Shown in pieces: positions 26,866 to 35,679 of a stretch of 64,000 bases of DNA. Source of the stretch: CAYULW01 sp964445815 (lineage in GTDB: Bacteria > Bacteroidota > Bacteroidia > Flavobacteriales_E > Vicingaceae); NCBI GenBank assembly GCA_964445815.1, contig CAYULW010000001.1, positions 1 through 64,000 of the forward strand, read 5' to 3'. The translations under genes and the position numbers were made by a program. The notes beneath the pieces are model-generated. The model was not told the origin of the DNA and searched no databases. It worked only from the letters and a program-made list of their open reading frames with translations. Numbering within the stretch: position 1 is the stretch's first letter; the number at the start of each line of letters is the position of its first letter.

Positions 26866-27594
26866 GTGCTAGACAACCTAAAACTAAACAAACTTGTTTT
26901 TCTAGATATAGAAACAGTTTCTGCAAAAGAGTCTTTTACTGAATTATCTGAAAACTGGCAGGCTCTTTGGGAAAAAAAGGCTCAGTTCATTAGCAAGGAA
27001 AACGAAACACTTGAAGACTCTTATGACAGAGCAGCGATATATGCCGAGTTTGGAAAGATAGTTTGTATTTCGGTCGGCATATTTCACTTTGACGAAGATA
27101 AAGTTCAATTTCGCTTGAAATCGTTTTATGGTCATGATGAAAAACAAGTATTAGAAAACTTTGTAGAGTTGATGAATAAGCACTTTAATTCATTAGACTA
27201 CTTGTTGTGCGCCCACAATGGAAAGGAGTTTGATTTTCCCTTTTTGGGTCGAAGAATTCTGGTAAATGGATTGAAATTACCTTATTTATTAGATATTGCC
27301 GGGAGAAAACCCTGGGAGGTTCAACACCTTGATACTTTGCAGTTATGGAAGTTTGGAGATTATAAGCATTACACTTCGCTCGATTTGTTAACTCAGTTGT
27401 TTAATATAGAATCACCCAAATCTAAGATGAGTGGAAGTGAGGTAGGCAAAACATACTGGGAACAAAAAGACTTAGAGAAGATTGTCGATTATTGTGAAAG
27501 TGATGTTGTTGCTGTGGCTCAGTTATTACTAGCTTTCAAAGGAGAGAAGGGCCTTAAAAAATCTCAAATTGTAAGTATTAGACATGACCAATGA
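26866..27594 (+). CDS. PolB-like 3'-5' exonuclease (DEDD)
   Basis: 242 aa, GTG start. RNase H-like fold with exonuclease motifs: ExoI 'LVFLDIETV' (Asp, Glu), ExoII 'LLCAHNGKEFDFPFLGRR' (Asp), ExoIII 'YCESDVVAVAQLL' (Asp). It matches the family annotated as predicted 3'-5' exonuclease related to the proofreading domain of DNA polymerase B. It probably degrades single-stranded DNA or RNA ends. The end overlaps the start of the ABC ATPase by 11 bases. Confidence 0.88.
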   Translation: MLDNLKLNKLVFLDIETVSAKESFTELSENWQALWEKKAQFISKENETLEDSYDRAAIYAEFGKIVCISVGIFHFDEDKVQFRLKSFYGHDEKQVLENFVELMNKHFNSLDYLLCAHNGKEFDFPFLGRRILVNGLKLPYLLDIAGRKPWEVQHLDTLQLWKFGDYKHYTSLDLLTQLFNIESPKSKMSGSEVGKTYWEQKDLEKIVDYCESDVVAVAQLLLAFKGEKGLKKSQIVSIRHDQ

Positions 27595-29308
27595 AGTTTT
27601 GAGGCTTGAGAACTTAAGTATTGCATTCGGTAAAGGTGCGAATGAAAGCCTAGCGATCAAAACACTTTCATATTCTTTAAAAGAAGGGGAACTTTTGGGA
27701 ATTGTTGGAGAGTCAGGGTCAGGCAAATCTCTTTCGTCTCTAGCCATTATGGGGCTTCTTCCCAAAACAGCTAAGCTTAAGTCCGGGAAAATTAGATTTT
27801 CAAAAGAGCAGCAGCAGTTGGATCTTCTTGGTTTAGATCAGGAGTCAATGAGAAAGCTACGGGGAAATGAGTTGGCCATGATTTTTCAAGAACCCATGAC
27901 CTCTTTAAACCCGGTAATGAAGTGTGGAGAACAGGTCGCTGAGGCGATTAGATTGCATAAGGGACTGGGTAAATCAGAAGCAAAAAAAGAAGTTCTGAAT
28001 TGGTTTAATGAAGTTCAACTTCCCAGGGTTGAACAAATGTATGATTCATACCCACACCAATTATCTGGTGGACAAAAGCAACGCGTCATGATTGCAATGG
28101 CAATGTGTTGCCAACCAAGAGTCTTAATAGCAGATGAGCCAACAACAGCATTGGATGTCACTGTTCAAAAAACGATTCTAAAACTCTTAAAGTCCCTACA
28201 GAAAAAGCATAAAATGAGTATTATTTTCATTACTCACGATCTTGGAGTAGTTGCAGAAATTGCAGATAGAGTTGTGGTAATGAATCAAGGAGAAAAAGTT
28301 GAAGAAAATGGAGTAGAAAACATTTTCCGAAACCCAAGCCATCCTTATACAAGAGGATTATTGGCTTGTCGTCCCCCTGTAGACTATAGATTGAAAAGGT
28401 TACCCATTGTATCCGATTATTTGAACCCAAGACCACAAAAAGAAATCCAACTCAAAGTCAGCCAGTCAGAAAGAGAGTCCACTTTAAACACTCTTTTTCA
28501 ACAAGAACAAATTCTTAGTGTCAAAGAGCTCAACGTTCATTATCCGATACAAAAAGGAATATTTAAAAAAACAGTCGGTTATGTAAAGGCTGTTAATGAA
28601 GTTTCCTTTCACGTTTATGAAGGTGAAACCTTGGGTTTGGTAGGAGAATCGGGTTGTGGTAAAACAACTTTAGGAAGAGCAATTTTACAACTCATTAAGC
28701 CAAGTTCAGGTGAAGTGATATATAGAGGAATGAATTTGTCACAGCTTCATTCTGAAGAAATGAGAAAACTAAGGAAGGAGCTTCAAATCATATTTCAGGA
28801 TCCATATTCATCATTGAACCCAAGAATGAAAGTGGGTGAGGCCATTTTAGAACCCATGACAGTTCATCAGGTAGAGAAAACCCACTCCGAAAGGAAAGAT
28901 AAAGTCATTGATTTAATGGAAACAGTAGGATTATCTGCGGAGGCATTTAATCGTTATCCTCATGAGTTTTCCGGTGGACAAAGACAAAGGGTTTGTATTG
29001 CAAGAGCACTAGCACTATCACCTAAATTTGTCATTTGCGATGAGTCGGTTTCTGCTTTAGATGTATCCGTTCAGGCGCAGGTGCTCAATTTGCTTAATGA
29101 CCTTAAGGAAAAATTCAAACTAACCTATATTTTTATTTCTCACGACCTCTCAGTTGTCAAGTACATGTCAGATCGTATGCTTGTTATGAGACAAGGCGAA
29201 ATCGTAGAGTCGGGTGTTTCAGATTATGTATATCAAAACCCACAACAGTCTTATACCGCAGATTTAATTGACGCCATACCCAAAGTTAAATATCCCATCG
29301 CAATATGA
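27584..29308 (+). CDS. Fused two-domain peptide ABC transporter ATPase (YejF/GsiA-like)
   Basis: 574 aa with two complete nucleotide-binding domains, equivalent to DppD plus DppF. Domain 1 has Walker A 'GESGSGKS', signature 'LSGGQKQR' and Walker B 'VLIADEP'. Domain 2 (about 310-574) has 'GESGCGKT', 'FSGGQRQR' and 'FVICDES'. Each domain ends with the oligopeptide-family C-terminal extension ('NPSHPYTRGLLAC', 'NPQQSYTADLIDAIP'). It powers oligopeptide or similar import. The permease and binding-protein genes are not adjacent and must be elsewhere. Confidence 0.93.
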   Translation: MTNEVLRLENLSIAFGKGANESLAIKTLSYSLKEGELLGIVGESGSGKSLSSLAIMGLLPKTAKLKSGKIRFSKEQQQLDLLGLDQESMRKLRGNELAMIFQEPMTSLNPVMKCGEQVAEAIRLHKGLGKSEAKKEVLNWFNEVQLPRVEQMYDSYPHQLSGGQKQRVMIAMAMCCQPRVLIADEPTTALDVTVQKTILKLLKSLQKKHKMSIIFITHDLGVVAEIADRVVVMNQGEKVEENGVENIFRNPSHPYTRGLLACRPPVDYRLKRLPIVSDYLNPRPQKEIQLKVSQSERESTLNTLFQQEQILSVKELNVHYPIQKGIFKKTVGYVKAVNEVSFHVYEGETLGLVGESGCGKTTLGRAILQLIKPSSGEVIYRGMNLSQLHSEEMRKLRKELQIIFQDPYSSLNPRMKVGEAILEPMTVHQVEKTHSERKDKVIDLMETVGLSAEAFNRYPHEFSGGQRQRVCIARALALSPKFVICDESVSALDVSVQAQVLNLLNDLKEKFKLTYIFISHDLSVVKYMSDRMLVMRQGEIVESGVSDYVYQNPQQSYTADLIDAIPKVKYPIAI

Positions 29309-30423
29309 GGCGTTTTAAGCTTATAACAAGCCTTCTATTTTTTTGCAGCCTTGTTTATTGTCAGAATACAGTTGTAAGCGAGCTTAATAGACTTCATTTG
29401 CCAGAAGGGTTTAAGATTTCAATTTTTGCTAAGGGGGTTGAAAATGCCAGATCCATGTGTATAGGTGATAAGGGAACAGTGTTTGTCGGCAGTAGAAGTA
29501 AGGGTCAGGTTTATGCTCTGAAAGACAAAAACAAGGACGGTGTTGCTGAGCAAACCTTCTTGATTGCGAAAGAACTAAATATGCCTAATGGTATTGTTTT
29601 TTACAAAGGGGCGCTATATGTTGCAGAAGTAGATAAAATATGGAGATACGATAACATCGAAAATCAGCTATCAGATCCGGAACCTCCCACTCTTATCTCT
29701 GATGATTTTCCAAGCGATAGACACCATGGTTGGAAGTATATTGATATTGGACCTGACGAAAAACTCTATATACCGGTCGGGGCACCTTGTAATGTTTGCG
29801 AAAAAAAGAATAAGCGGTATAGCACCATTTGTAGAATAAACCTTGATGGGACAGATTTAGAAGTTTTTGCAAGAGGGGTTAGAAACAGTGTTGGGTTTGA
29901 TTGGCATCCCATTACAAAGGACTTATGGTTTACAGATAATGGAAGGGATTTAATGGGAGATAATATACCCAACGATGAACTGAACTTAGCTGCTTCCATG
30001 GGTTTACACTTTGGGTTTCCATACTGTCATCAAGGAAATCTTTTAGACCCGGAGTATGGAAAAGGTAAAACATGTGACAATTATGTTCCACCCATTTTAA
30101 ATCTTGGACCTCATGTAGCAGCTCTTGGAGTGCATTTTTACAAAGGAGACATGTTCCCGGAGCGCTATCAAAATGGTCTATTTATTGCTAAACATGGTTC
30201 TTGGAATCGAAGTCAAAAAATTGGTTATGAAGTGACGTTTGTCAATTTTGAAAAGGACTATAAAACAGTAAAATCAGAATCAGTCTTTATAAATGGATGG
30301 CTTGGTGAGAATGAAGAGGTCTATGGTCGCCCGGTTGCTTTTTTAGAACTCCCTGATGGCTCTCTACTTGTTTCTGATGACTTTAGCGATTGTATTTATC
30401 GCATTACATATTCTGACCAATAG
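29305..30423 (+). CDS. Secreted PQQ-type sugar/sorbosone dehydrogenase-like protein
   Basis: 372 aa with signal peptide ending 'SLVYCQ'. It has the beta-propeller of the soluble glucose/sorbosone dehydrogenase family: 'LPEGFKISIFAKGVENARSM', 'DLEVFARGVRNSVGFDWHP', 'WFTDNGRD', 'HGSWNRSQKIGY' and 'GRPVAFLELPDGSLLVSDD'. Members oxidise aldoses in the periplasm with PQQ, but many environmental homologues are uncharacterised and may not bind PQQ. It overlaps the ABC ATPase stop by four bases. Confidence 0.88.
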   Translation: MRRFKLITSLLFFCSLVYCQNTVVSELNRLHLPEGFKISIFAKGVENARSMCIGDKGTVFVGSRSKGQVYALKDKNKDGVAEQTFLIAKELNMPNGIVFYKGALYVAEVDKIWRYDNIENQLSDPEPPTLISDDFPSDRHHGWKYIDIGPDEKLYIPVGAPCNVCEKKNKRYSTICRINLDGTDLEVFARGVRNSVGFDWHPITKDLWFTDNGRDLMGDNIPNDELNLAASMGLHFGFPYCHQGNLLDPEYGKGKTCDNYVPPILNLGPHVAALGVHFYKGDMFPERYQNGLFIAKHGSWNRSQKIGYEVTFVNFEKDYKTVKSESVFINGWLGENEEVYGRPVAFLELPDGSLLVSDDFSDCIYRITYSDQ

Positions 30424-30464
30424 CTCCTTAAACATTCGTAAGAATGCATTGTTTCTAAGAAGCT

Positions 30465-30926
30465 ATGCATGTACTCAAACAAAAAACATTGCTCCCGATC
30501 AGCTTGGATGAAGCTTGGGAGTTTTTTGGAAACCCATCTAACCTCAAAAAAATTACACCTCGATACATGGGTTTTGACATTACCTCCAAACAATTAAAAG
30601 AACAGATGTACGAAGGAATGATCATTACATATAAGGTCAGGCCTTTTTTCAATATTCCTATGCCTTGGATGACCGAAATAACTCATGTCAGACATAAGGA
30701 GTTTTTTGTGGACGAACAAAGAGTTGGACCTTATAAAGTGTGGCACCACCAGCATCATTTTAAAGAAATTCAAGGTGGAGTAGAAATGTTGGACATTATT
30801 GATTACGTGATACCTTTTGGGTTTTTAGGGAGATGGTTAGAGCCTTTTCTGGTTAGACCCAGATTAAAACAAATATTTGGTTTCAGATCTGCAAAGATGA
30901 AAGAATTATTTGGAGAGTTTGAGTAA
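30465..30926 (+). CDS. SRPBCC-family ligand-binding protein
   Basis: 153 aa. The START/SRPBCC fold is suggested by 'TLLPISLDEAWEFFGNPSNLKKITP' at the N-terminus and the long C-terminal helix region 'FLVRPRLKQIFGFRSAKMKELF'. Proteins of this branch (sometimes annotated cell-division-inhibitor-like) often sit beside photolyase genes in light-response clusters. Here it converges with the photolyase gene, with only two bases between stops. The ligand is unknown. Confidence 0.85.
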   Translation: MHVLKQKTLLPISLDEAWEFFGNPSNLKKITPRYMGFDITSKQLKEQMYEGMIITYKVRPFFNIPMPWMTEITHVRHKEFFVDEQRVGPYKVWHHQHHFKEIQGGVEMLDIIDYVIPFGFLGRWLEPFLVRPRLKQIFGFRSAKMKELFGEFE

Positions 30927-30928
30927 GA

Positions 30929-32236
30929 TTAATTAGGCTTAATCCCCTTTTTATAAACTTCTATAGCTCTTTCTCTGGCCCTTTTATGGTCTACCATTGG
31001 TTCCGGATACTTATTGGTTCCGTATTCTTTAACCCACCTTTTAACATAAGCCATATTTTTGTCAAACTTATCTATTTGAGAGCTTGGATTAAAGACCCTG
31101 AAATAAGGAGAAGCATCGACTCCGGTTCCTGCGCACCACTGCCAATTGCCATTGTTAGATGCTAAGTCATAGTCCAATAGTTTTTCCGCAAAATAGGCTT
31201 CACCCCATTTCCAGTCAATCAATAAATGTTTACATAAAAAACTAGCGACAACCATTCTTACTCTGTTGTGCATAAATCCTGTAGAGTTTAACTCTCTCAT
31301 GCCTGCATCAACAAGAGGGTATCCGGTTTTTCCTGCTTTCCATTTTTTAAAATCTTCCTCATTATTTTGCCATTCTATACCATCGTATTTTGAATTGTAG
31401 TTTTGCCCCACTACATGTGGAAAATGATACAAAATGGACATAAAGAATTCTCTCCAAATGAGCTCTTTGTAAAAAGTTTCGCTTACTTCACTTGCTCTCC
31501 GAGCAATCTCTCTTGGACTGACCGTTCCAAATCTTAAATGTACACCCAATCGGGAGGTGCTGTCTTTGGCGGGAAAGTTCCTTTCAACAGCGTAAGTTTT
31601 CATTGTTTTGTCAAGTAGAGCCTTTTTAGGAATTTTTATTGAAGACGGTTTAAATCCAATTTCTCCTAAAGGCATAATGCCTTTGAACTTCAATCGAAGA
31701 AATTGCCCCTTTTTTGTGCTGAAGTCAAAAAAGCTATTCTTATCGACAGAAGACATCCACTTCTTGCTATAAGGAGTGTAGACCAAGTATGGGCTGCCAT
31801 CTTCTTTTACTATTTCATCTTTTTCAAAAACAACCTGGTCTTTAAAAGAATAGAATGCAATGCCTTTTTCGGCTAAAAGGAGTTTAATATCTTGATCTCT
31901 TTTAATTGCATATGGTTCGTAGTCGTGGTTGGTATAGACGCCTTTAATATTAATGCTTTCTGTTATTGTTTTAAAGACTTCTTGAGGATTCCCATAGAGG
32001 CATAAGATTCGACTGCCTTTTTCTCTCAATTCTGTATTGATCTTTTTTAATTCAGAATGAATAAAAGAGACTCTTGCGTCTGACTTATCTTTTAAATCAT
32101 CTAAGATTTCTTGATCGAAAATGAAAATAGGAATAACTGGTAATCCGGAATTTAAGGCATGATAAAGGCCGCAATTATCATGCAGCCTTAAATCTCTTCT
32201 CATCCAGAAAACAACACACTCTTTCTTAATGTGCAT
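30929..32236 (-). CDS. phrB: Deoxyribodipyrimidine photolyase (cryptochrome/photolyase family)
   Basis: 435 aa. The N-terminal antenna domain begins 'VFWMRRDLRLHDN'. The C-terminal FAD domain carries 'FPAKDSTSRLGVHLRFGTVS', 'FMHNRVRMVVASFLCKHL', 'DYDLASNNGNWQWCAGTG' and 'PYFRVFNPSSQ'. These are the FAD-binding and DNA-lesion-binding motifs of class I photolyases. It repairs UV-induced cyclobutane dimers using light; a (6-4) or cryptochrome function cannot be excluded. The start overlaps the ECF sigma gene by 11 bases. Confidence 0.93.
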   Translation of the reverse strand: MHIKKECVVFWMRRDLRLHDNCGLYHALNSGLPVIPIFIFDQEILDDLKDKSDARVSFIHSELKKINTELREKGSRILCLYGNPQEVFKTITESINIKGVYTNHDYEPYAIKRDQDIKLLLAEKGIAFYSFKDQVVFEKDEIVKEDGSPYLVYTPYSKKWMSSVDKNSFFDFSTKKGQFLRLKFKGIMPLGEIGFKPSSIKIPKKALLDKTMKTYAVERNFPAKDSTSRLGVHLRFGTVSPREIARRASEVSETFYKELIWREFFMSILYHFPHVVGQNYNSKYDGIEWQNNEEDFKKWKAGKTGYPLVDAGMRELNSTGFMHNRVRMVVASFLCKHLLIDWKWGEAYFAEKLLDYDLASNNGNWQWCAGTGVDASPYFRVFNPSSQIDKFDKNMAYVKRWVKEYGTNKYPEPMVDHKRARERAIEVYKKGIKPN

Positions 32237-32732
32237 AAGCTTGTAATTGCTTGGATAGTTTTTTTCTAGCTAAGAATATTCGACTTTTAACAGTTCCAAT
32301 GGGTAAATTAAGTTCTTCCGCTATTTCTTTGTACTTATAACCATCATTGTGCATTTTAAAAGGAATTTTACAATCATCACTTAACGCATCTATAGATTTA
32401 GATAATTCCTGATGTCTATACTCTGACTCCGGACTCACAGGAGAAGCCGAAATGGAAGGTTTGATGTAATCGTAATCATCTGAATTGGTCATGATGTTTC
32501 GTTTACGAACAGACCTTCTGTAATTATTGATAAAAGTGTTTTTCATGATCGTATACAGCCATGATTTCAGATTCGTATGTGATTCAAACTTGTCTTTATA
32601 TCGTAATGCTTTTAAAAATGTTTCTTGAAGTAGATCTTCAGCATCTTCAGTATTAGAAGTCAATTTCAAGGCAAAATACTTAAGCAGATTTTCATAAGAA
32701 AGAAGTTGTCTATTAAACTCTATAGCTGTCAT
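32226..32732 (-). CDS. ECF-type RNA polymerase sigma factor
   Basis: 168 aa. Region 2 shows 'YFALKLTSNTEDAEDLLQETFLKAL' and 'LKSWLYTIMKNTFINNYRR'. Region 4 shows 'GYKYKEIAEELNLPIGTVKSRIFLARKKL'. No anti-sigma gene is adjacent. The photolyase gene starts within its last codons, so the two are translationally coupled. This fits a stress- or light-responsive sigma factor cotranscribed with a repair enzyme. The close sequence match to the abundant stand-alone Bacteroidota ECFs is an impression, not a search result. Confidence 0.93.
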   Translation of the reverse strand: MTAIEFNRQLLSYENLLKYFALKLTSNTEDAEDLLQETFLKALRYKDKFESHTNLKSWLYTIMKNTFINNYRRSVRKRNIMTNSDDYDYIKPSISASPVSPESEYRHQELSKSIDALSDDCKIPFKMHNDGYKYKEIAEELNLPIGTVKSRIFLARKKLSKQLQAYAH

Positions 32733-32757
32733 GATAAATTGTTTAATTATTTTAAAG

Positions 32758-32788
32758 CAAACCTAAACAAAAATAAATGTACATACAA
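32758..32788 (-). promoter_or_regulatory. Promoter of the sigma-photolyase operon
   Basis: On the minus strand TTG (32788-32786) is followed after 20 bases by TAGGTTTG (32765-32758). The latter is an exact TAnnTTTG -7 element. The sigma start codon is 26 bases downstream. This is a textbook Bacteroidetes housekeeping promoter, so the operon is probably not solely autoregulated by its own ECF factor. Confidence 0.65.
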
Positions 32789-32861
32789 CTAAATGTTTAA
32801 AATTTTAATTCAAATATTAAACAAATTATATTGTTCATTTAATCACAGTAATTTTGAATTG

Positions 32862-34658
32862 ATGTATCACTCAGAAGAATTAAAGGCTAGAATTTTAAAT
32901 GCACCGCGGAAACCGGGCATTTATCAGTTTTATGATAAGAGTGGTTTATTGCTTTATGTGGGTAAGGCTAAAAACATTAAAAACAGGGTTGGATCCTACT
33001 TTACTTCAGACAAGAGTAAAAATGGCAAAACGCGGGTCTTAGTCCGAAAAATAGCAACGGTAAAGTTTATTATCACAGAGACAGAACTGGATGCGCTATT
33101 GCTTGAGAATAGCCTCATAAAAAAGCATCAACCGCGATACAACGTCATGCTTAAAGACGATAAAACCTATCCATGGATTTGTATTAAAAATGAGCCATTC
33201 CCAAGAGTCTTTTCTACAAGAACATTGATCCAGGACGGGTCAGAATATTATGGACCTTATGCTTCGGTAAAAATGATGAATACGGTTTTGGATTTAGTAC
33301 GCAAAAATTATAAACTGAGAACTTGCGCTCTTAGTTTGACCAAGAAAAACATCGACCAAGAAAAATTCAAACTTTGTTTAGAGTATCATATAGGAAATTG
33401 TAAAGCACCCTGTGAGGGAAAACAGTCTGAAGGTCAATATAATCAGGCGATAAAGGAGATCAAACAGATTATAAAAGGGAATGTGAATCATGTTAAAGTC
33501 GAACTCAAAAAAGCGATGAAAAATGCGGCTGAGAGTTTAGATTTTGAACAAGCAGAAGAATTGAAAAATAAGATTGTCGCACTAGATAGGTTTCAGAAGA
33601 AGTCAACAGTTGTCAGCACCTCTATAAACAATGTTGATGTATTTTCTATTTTGGAAGATCAGGATCTTGCATATGTCAATTACATGAAGGTGAATAATGG
33701 AGCGATTATTCAAGGTCACACAGTTGAATTAAAGCGGCGTTTGGATGAAAGTAAAGAAGAATTGCTCGAACTTGCTGTTACAGAACTGAGAGATCGATTT
33801 AATAGTCAATCAAAAGAGATTTTAGTTCCATTTACGATGAGTTATGATTATGAAGAGCTTCATTTTCATGTTCCGCAACGAGGCGATAAAAAAAAACTTA
33901 TTGAGCTTTCTCAAAGAAATGCGAAGTACTTTATGATGGAGCGGAGAAAACAACATGAGAAAACAGATCCGGAGCGTCACAGTACACGCATATTAAATGG
34001 AATCAAAGAAGATTTGAGATTAAAACAATTGCCAACTCATATTGAATGTTTTGATAATTCGAATATTCAAGGAACAAATCCGGTAGCTGCTTGTGTGGTA
34101 TTTAAAAATGCAAAGCCGTCAAAAAAGGACTATCGGCATTTTAATATAAAAACAGTTGAAGGCCCTGATGACTTTGCTTCCATGGAAGAGGTGGTTTATA
34201 GAAGGTATAAGCGTTTGCTTGATGAAAAAGAGCCTTTACCTCAATTGATTGTCATTGACGGAGGAAAGGGGCAGTTAAATGCTGCGCTAAAGACTTTAGA
34301 AAGTTTAAGCCTCAGAGGGGAAATTGCCATTATTGGTATAGCAAAACGTTTGGAAGAGATTTTTTTCCCGGGAGATCAATACCCTCTGTATCTGGACAAA
34401 AGCTCCGAGACGCTAAAAGTAATTCAACACCTGAGAAATGAAGCGCATCGATTTGGCATTACACACCATCGCAACAAGAGATCAAAGGGTAGTTTGCAAA
34501 CTGAACTATCTAACATTGCAGGAGTAGGTGAAAAAACCATTCGGGATTTACTACGTCATTTCAAGTCCGTGAAAAGAATAAAAGAAGCTTCAGAGAAAGA
34601 CCTTCTGGAAGTCGTGAATTTAAAGAAAGCCAAAGCAATAATGGCCTATTTTAAATGA
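32862..34658 (+). CDS. uvrC: UvrABC system protein C
   Basis: 598 aa from the ATG at 32862, chosen because the GIY-YIG domain follows almost at once; the frame to 32793 adds an AT-rich unlikely leader. Domains: GIY-YIG nuclease ('GIYQFYDKSGLLLYVGKAK'), UvrBC helix pair ('AESLDFEQAEELKNKI'), RNase H-like 5' nuclease ('ECFDNSNIQGTNPVAA', 'VIDGGKGQLNAAL') and helix-hairpin-helix ('NIAGVGEKTIRDLL'). It makes both incisions in nucleotide excision repair. It is divergent from the sigma-photolyase operon and overlaps convergent gpsA by 8 bases. Confidence 0.95.
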   Translation: MYHSEELKARILNAPRKPGIYQFYDKSGLLLYVGKAKNIKNRVGSYFTSDKSKNGKTRVLVRKIATVKFIITETELDALLLENSLIKKHQPRYNVMLKDDKTYPWICIKNEPFPRVFSTRTLIQDGSEYYGPYASVKMMNTVLDLVRKNYKLRTCALSLTKKNIDQEKFKLCLEYHIGNCKAPCEGKQSEGQYNQAIKEIKQIIKGNVNHVKVELKKAMKNAAESLDFEQAEELKNKIVALDRFQKKSTVVSTSINNVDVFSILEDQDLAYVNYMKVNNGAIIQGHTVELKRRLDESKEELLELAVTELRDRFNSQSKEILVPFTMSYDYEELHFHVPQRGDKKKLIELSQRNAKYFMMERRKQHEKTDPERHSTRILNGIKEDLRLKQLPTHIECFDNSNIQGTNPVAACVVFKNAKPSKKDYRHFNIKTVEGPDDFASMEEVVYRRYKRLLDEKEPLPQLIVIDGGKGQLNAALKTLESLSLRGEIAIIGIAKRLEEIFFPGDQYPLYLDKSSETLKVIQHLRNEAHRFGITHHRNKRSKGSLQTELSNIAGVGEKTIRDLLRHFKSVKRIKEASEKDLLEVVNLKKAKAIMAYFK

Positions 34659-35646
34659 GGTTTTCTGCTAAAATACGCATCTCCACCGCCGGTGACATTT
34701 TCTCATAAAGGATACGGTATACCGCCGTAGCTATTGGTAGATCTACCTCAAACTTTTCGTTGATTTTTATAATGCTTTTTGCTGCGTAATAACCTTCAGC
34801 CGTCATATTCATTTCCATTTGTGCTGACATGACAGAGTATCCCTTTCCCACCATGCTTCCAAAGGTTCTGTTTCTAGAAAATTGAGAATAAGCAGTAACC
34901 AAGAGGTCTCCAAGGTATGCTGAAGATTTCACATCACGATGAATCGGGTTTAAAGCATCAACAAAACGCTCAATTTCTTGCACCGCATTAGAAATGAGTA
35001 CAGCCTGGAAGTTATCGCCATAGCCCAAACCATTATAGATACCAGCTGCAACAGCATAAATGTTCTTTAAAATGGCAGAAATTTCAGTACCAAAAAGATC
35101 ATCAGACAAATGTGTTTTAATGTATCGGCACTCTAGTAAGTCTGCAAATGTTCTGGCTACATCCTGATCTTGACAAGCAATGGTTAAATATGAAAGCCGT
35201 TCTAAGGCCACTTCTTCGGCATGACATGGACCGCTAATAATTCCTATTCTATCGTATGGTGTTTTAAAACGTTTGTGAAAGAAGCGTGCAGGGATTTGAT
35301 GGACTTCAGGCACTATCCCCTTTACAGCAGAGATCAAAATTTTATCAGAGAGATCACTATTATCTCTTTCTCCAAAAACATCCATTAAAAACGCGGAAGG
35401 AGTGGCTATGACAATGACCTCTGATTGTGAAATAATATCATCCAGATCAGTACTAACGTTGATTTTGTCTTTTTCAAATTGAACCGAAGATAAGTAACGA
35501 GGGTTGTGGTGGTATTTGTTGATATAGTGCGCTTTATCAGGATTTCTCATCCACCAATGCACTTTTTCAGCATTGTTACACAACATCTTTACGATAGCTG
35601 TTGCCCAACTACCTCCTCCGATTACTGAAACATGCCTATTCTCCAA
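34651..35646 (-). CDS. gpsA: NAD(P)H-dependent glycerol-3-phosphate dehydrogenase
   Basis: 331 aa, usual length. The Rossmann motif is 'VIGGGSWATAIVKML'. Other family landmarks are 'ISAVKGI', 'GIISGPCHAEEVA', the catalytic Lys region 'ISAILKNIYAVAAGIYNGLG', and 'DLLVTAYSQFSRNRTFG'. It reduces dihydroxyacetone phosphate to sn-glycerol-3-phosphate for phospholipid synthesis. It lies downstream of lysS on the same strand with a 33-base gap. Confidence 0.95.
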   Translation of the reverse strand: MENRHVSVIGGGSWATAIVKMLCNNAEKVHWWMRNPDKAHYINKYHHNPRYLSSVQFEKDKINVSTDLDDIISQSEVIVIATPSAFLMDVFGERDNSDLSDKILISAVKGIVPEVHQIPARFFHKRFKTPYDRIGIISGPCHAEEVALERLSYLTIACQDQDVARTFADLLECRYIKTHLSDDLFGTEISAILKNIYAVAAGIYNGLGYGDNFQAVLISNAVQEIERFVDALNPIHRDVKSSAYLGDLLVTAYSQFSRNRTFGSMVGKGYSVMSAQMEMNMTAEGYYAAKSIIKINEKFEVDLPIATAVYRILYEKMSPAVEMRILAENLI

Positions 35647-35679
35647 AATATCAGATAAGAAACTAAATTAAGCAATTCT

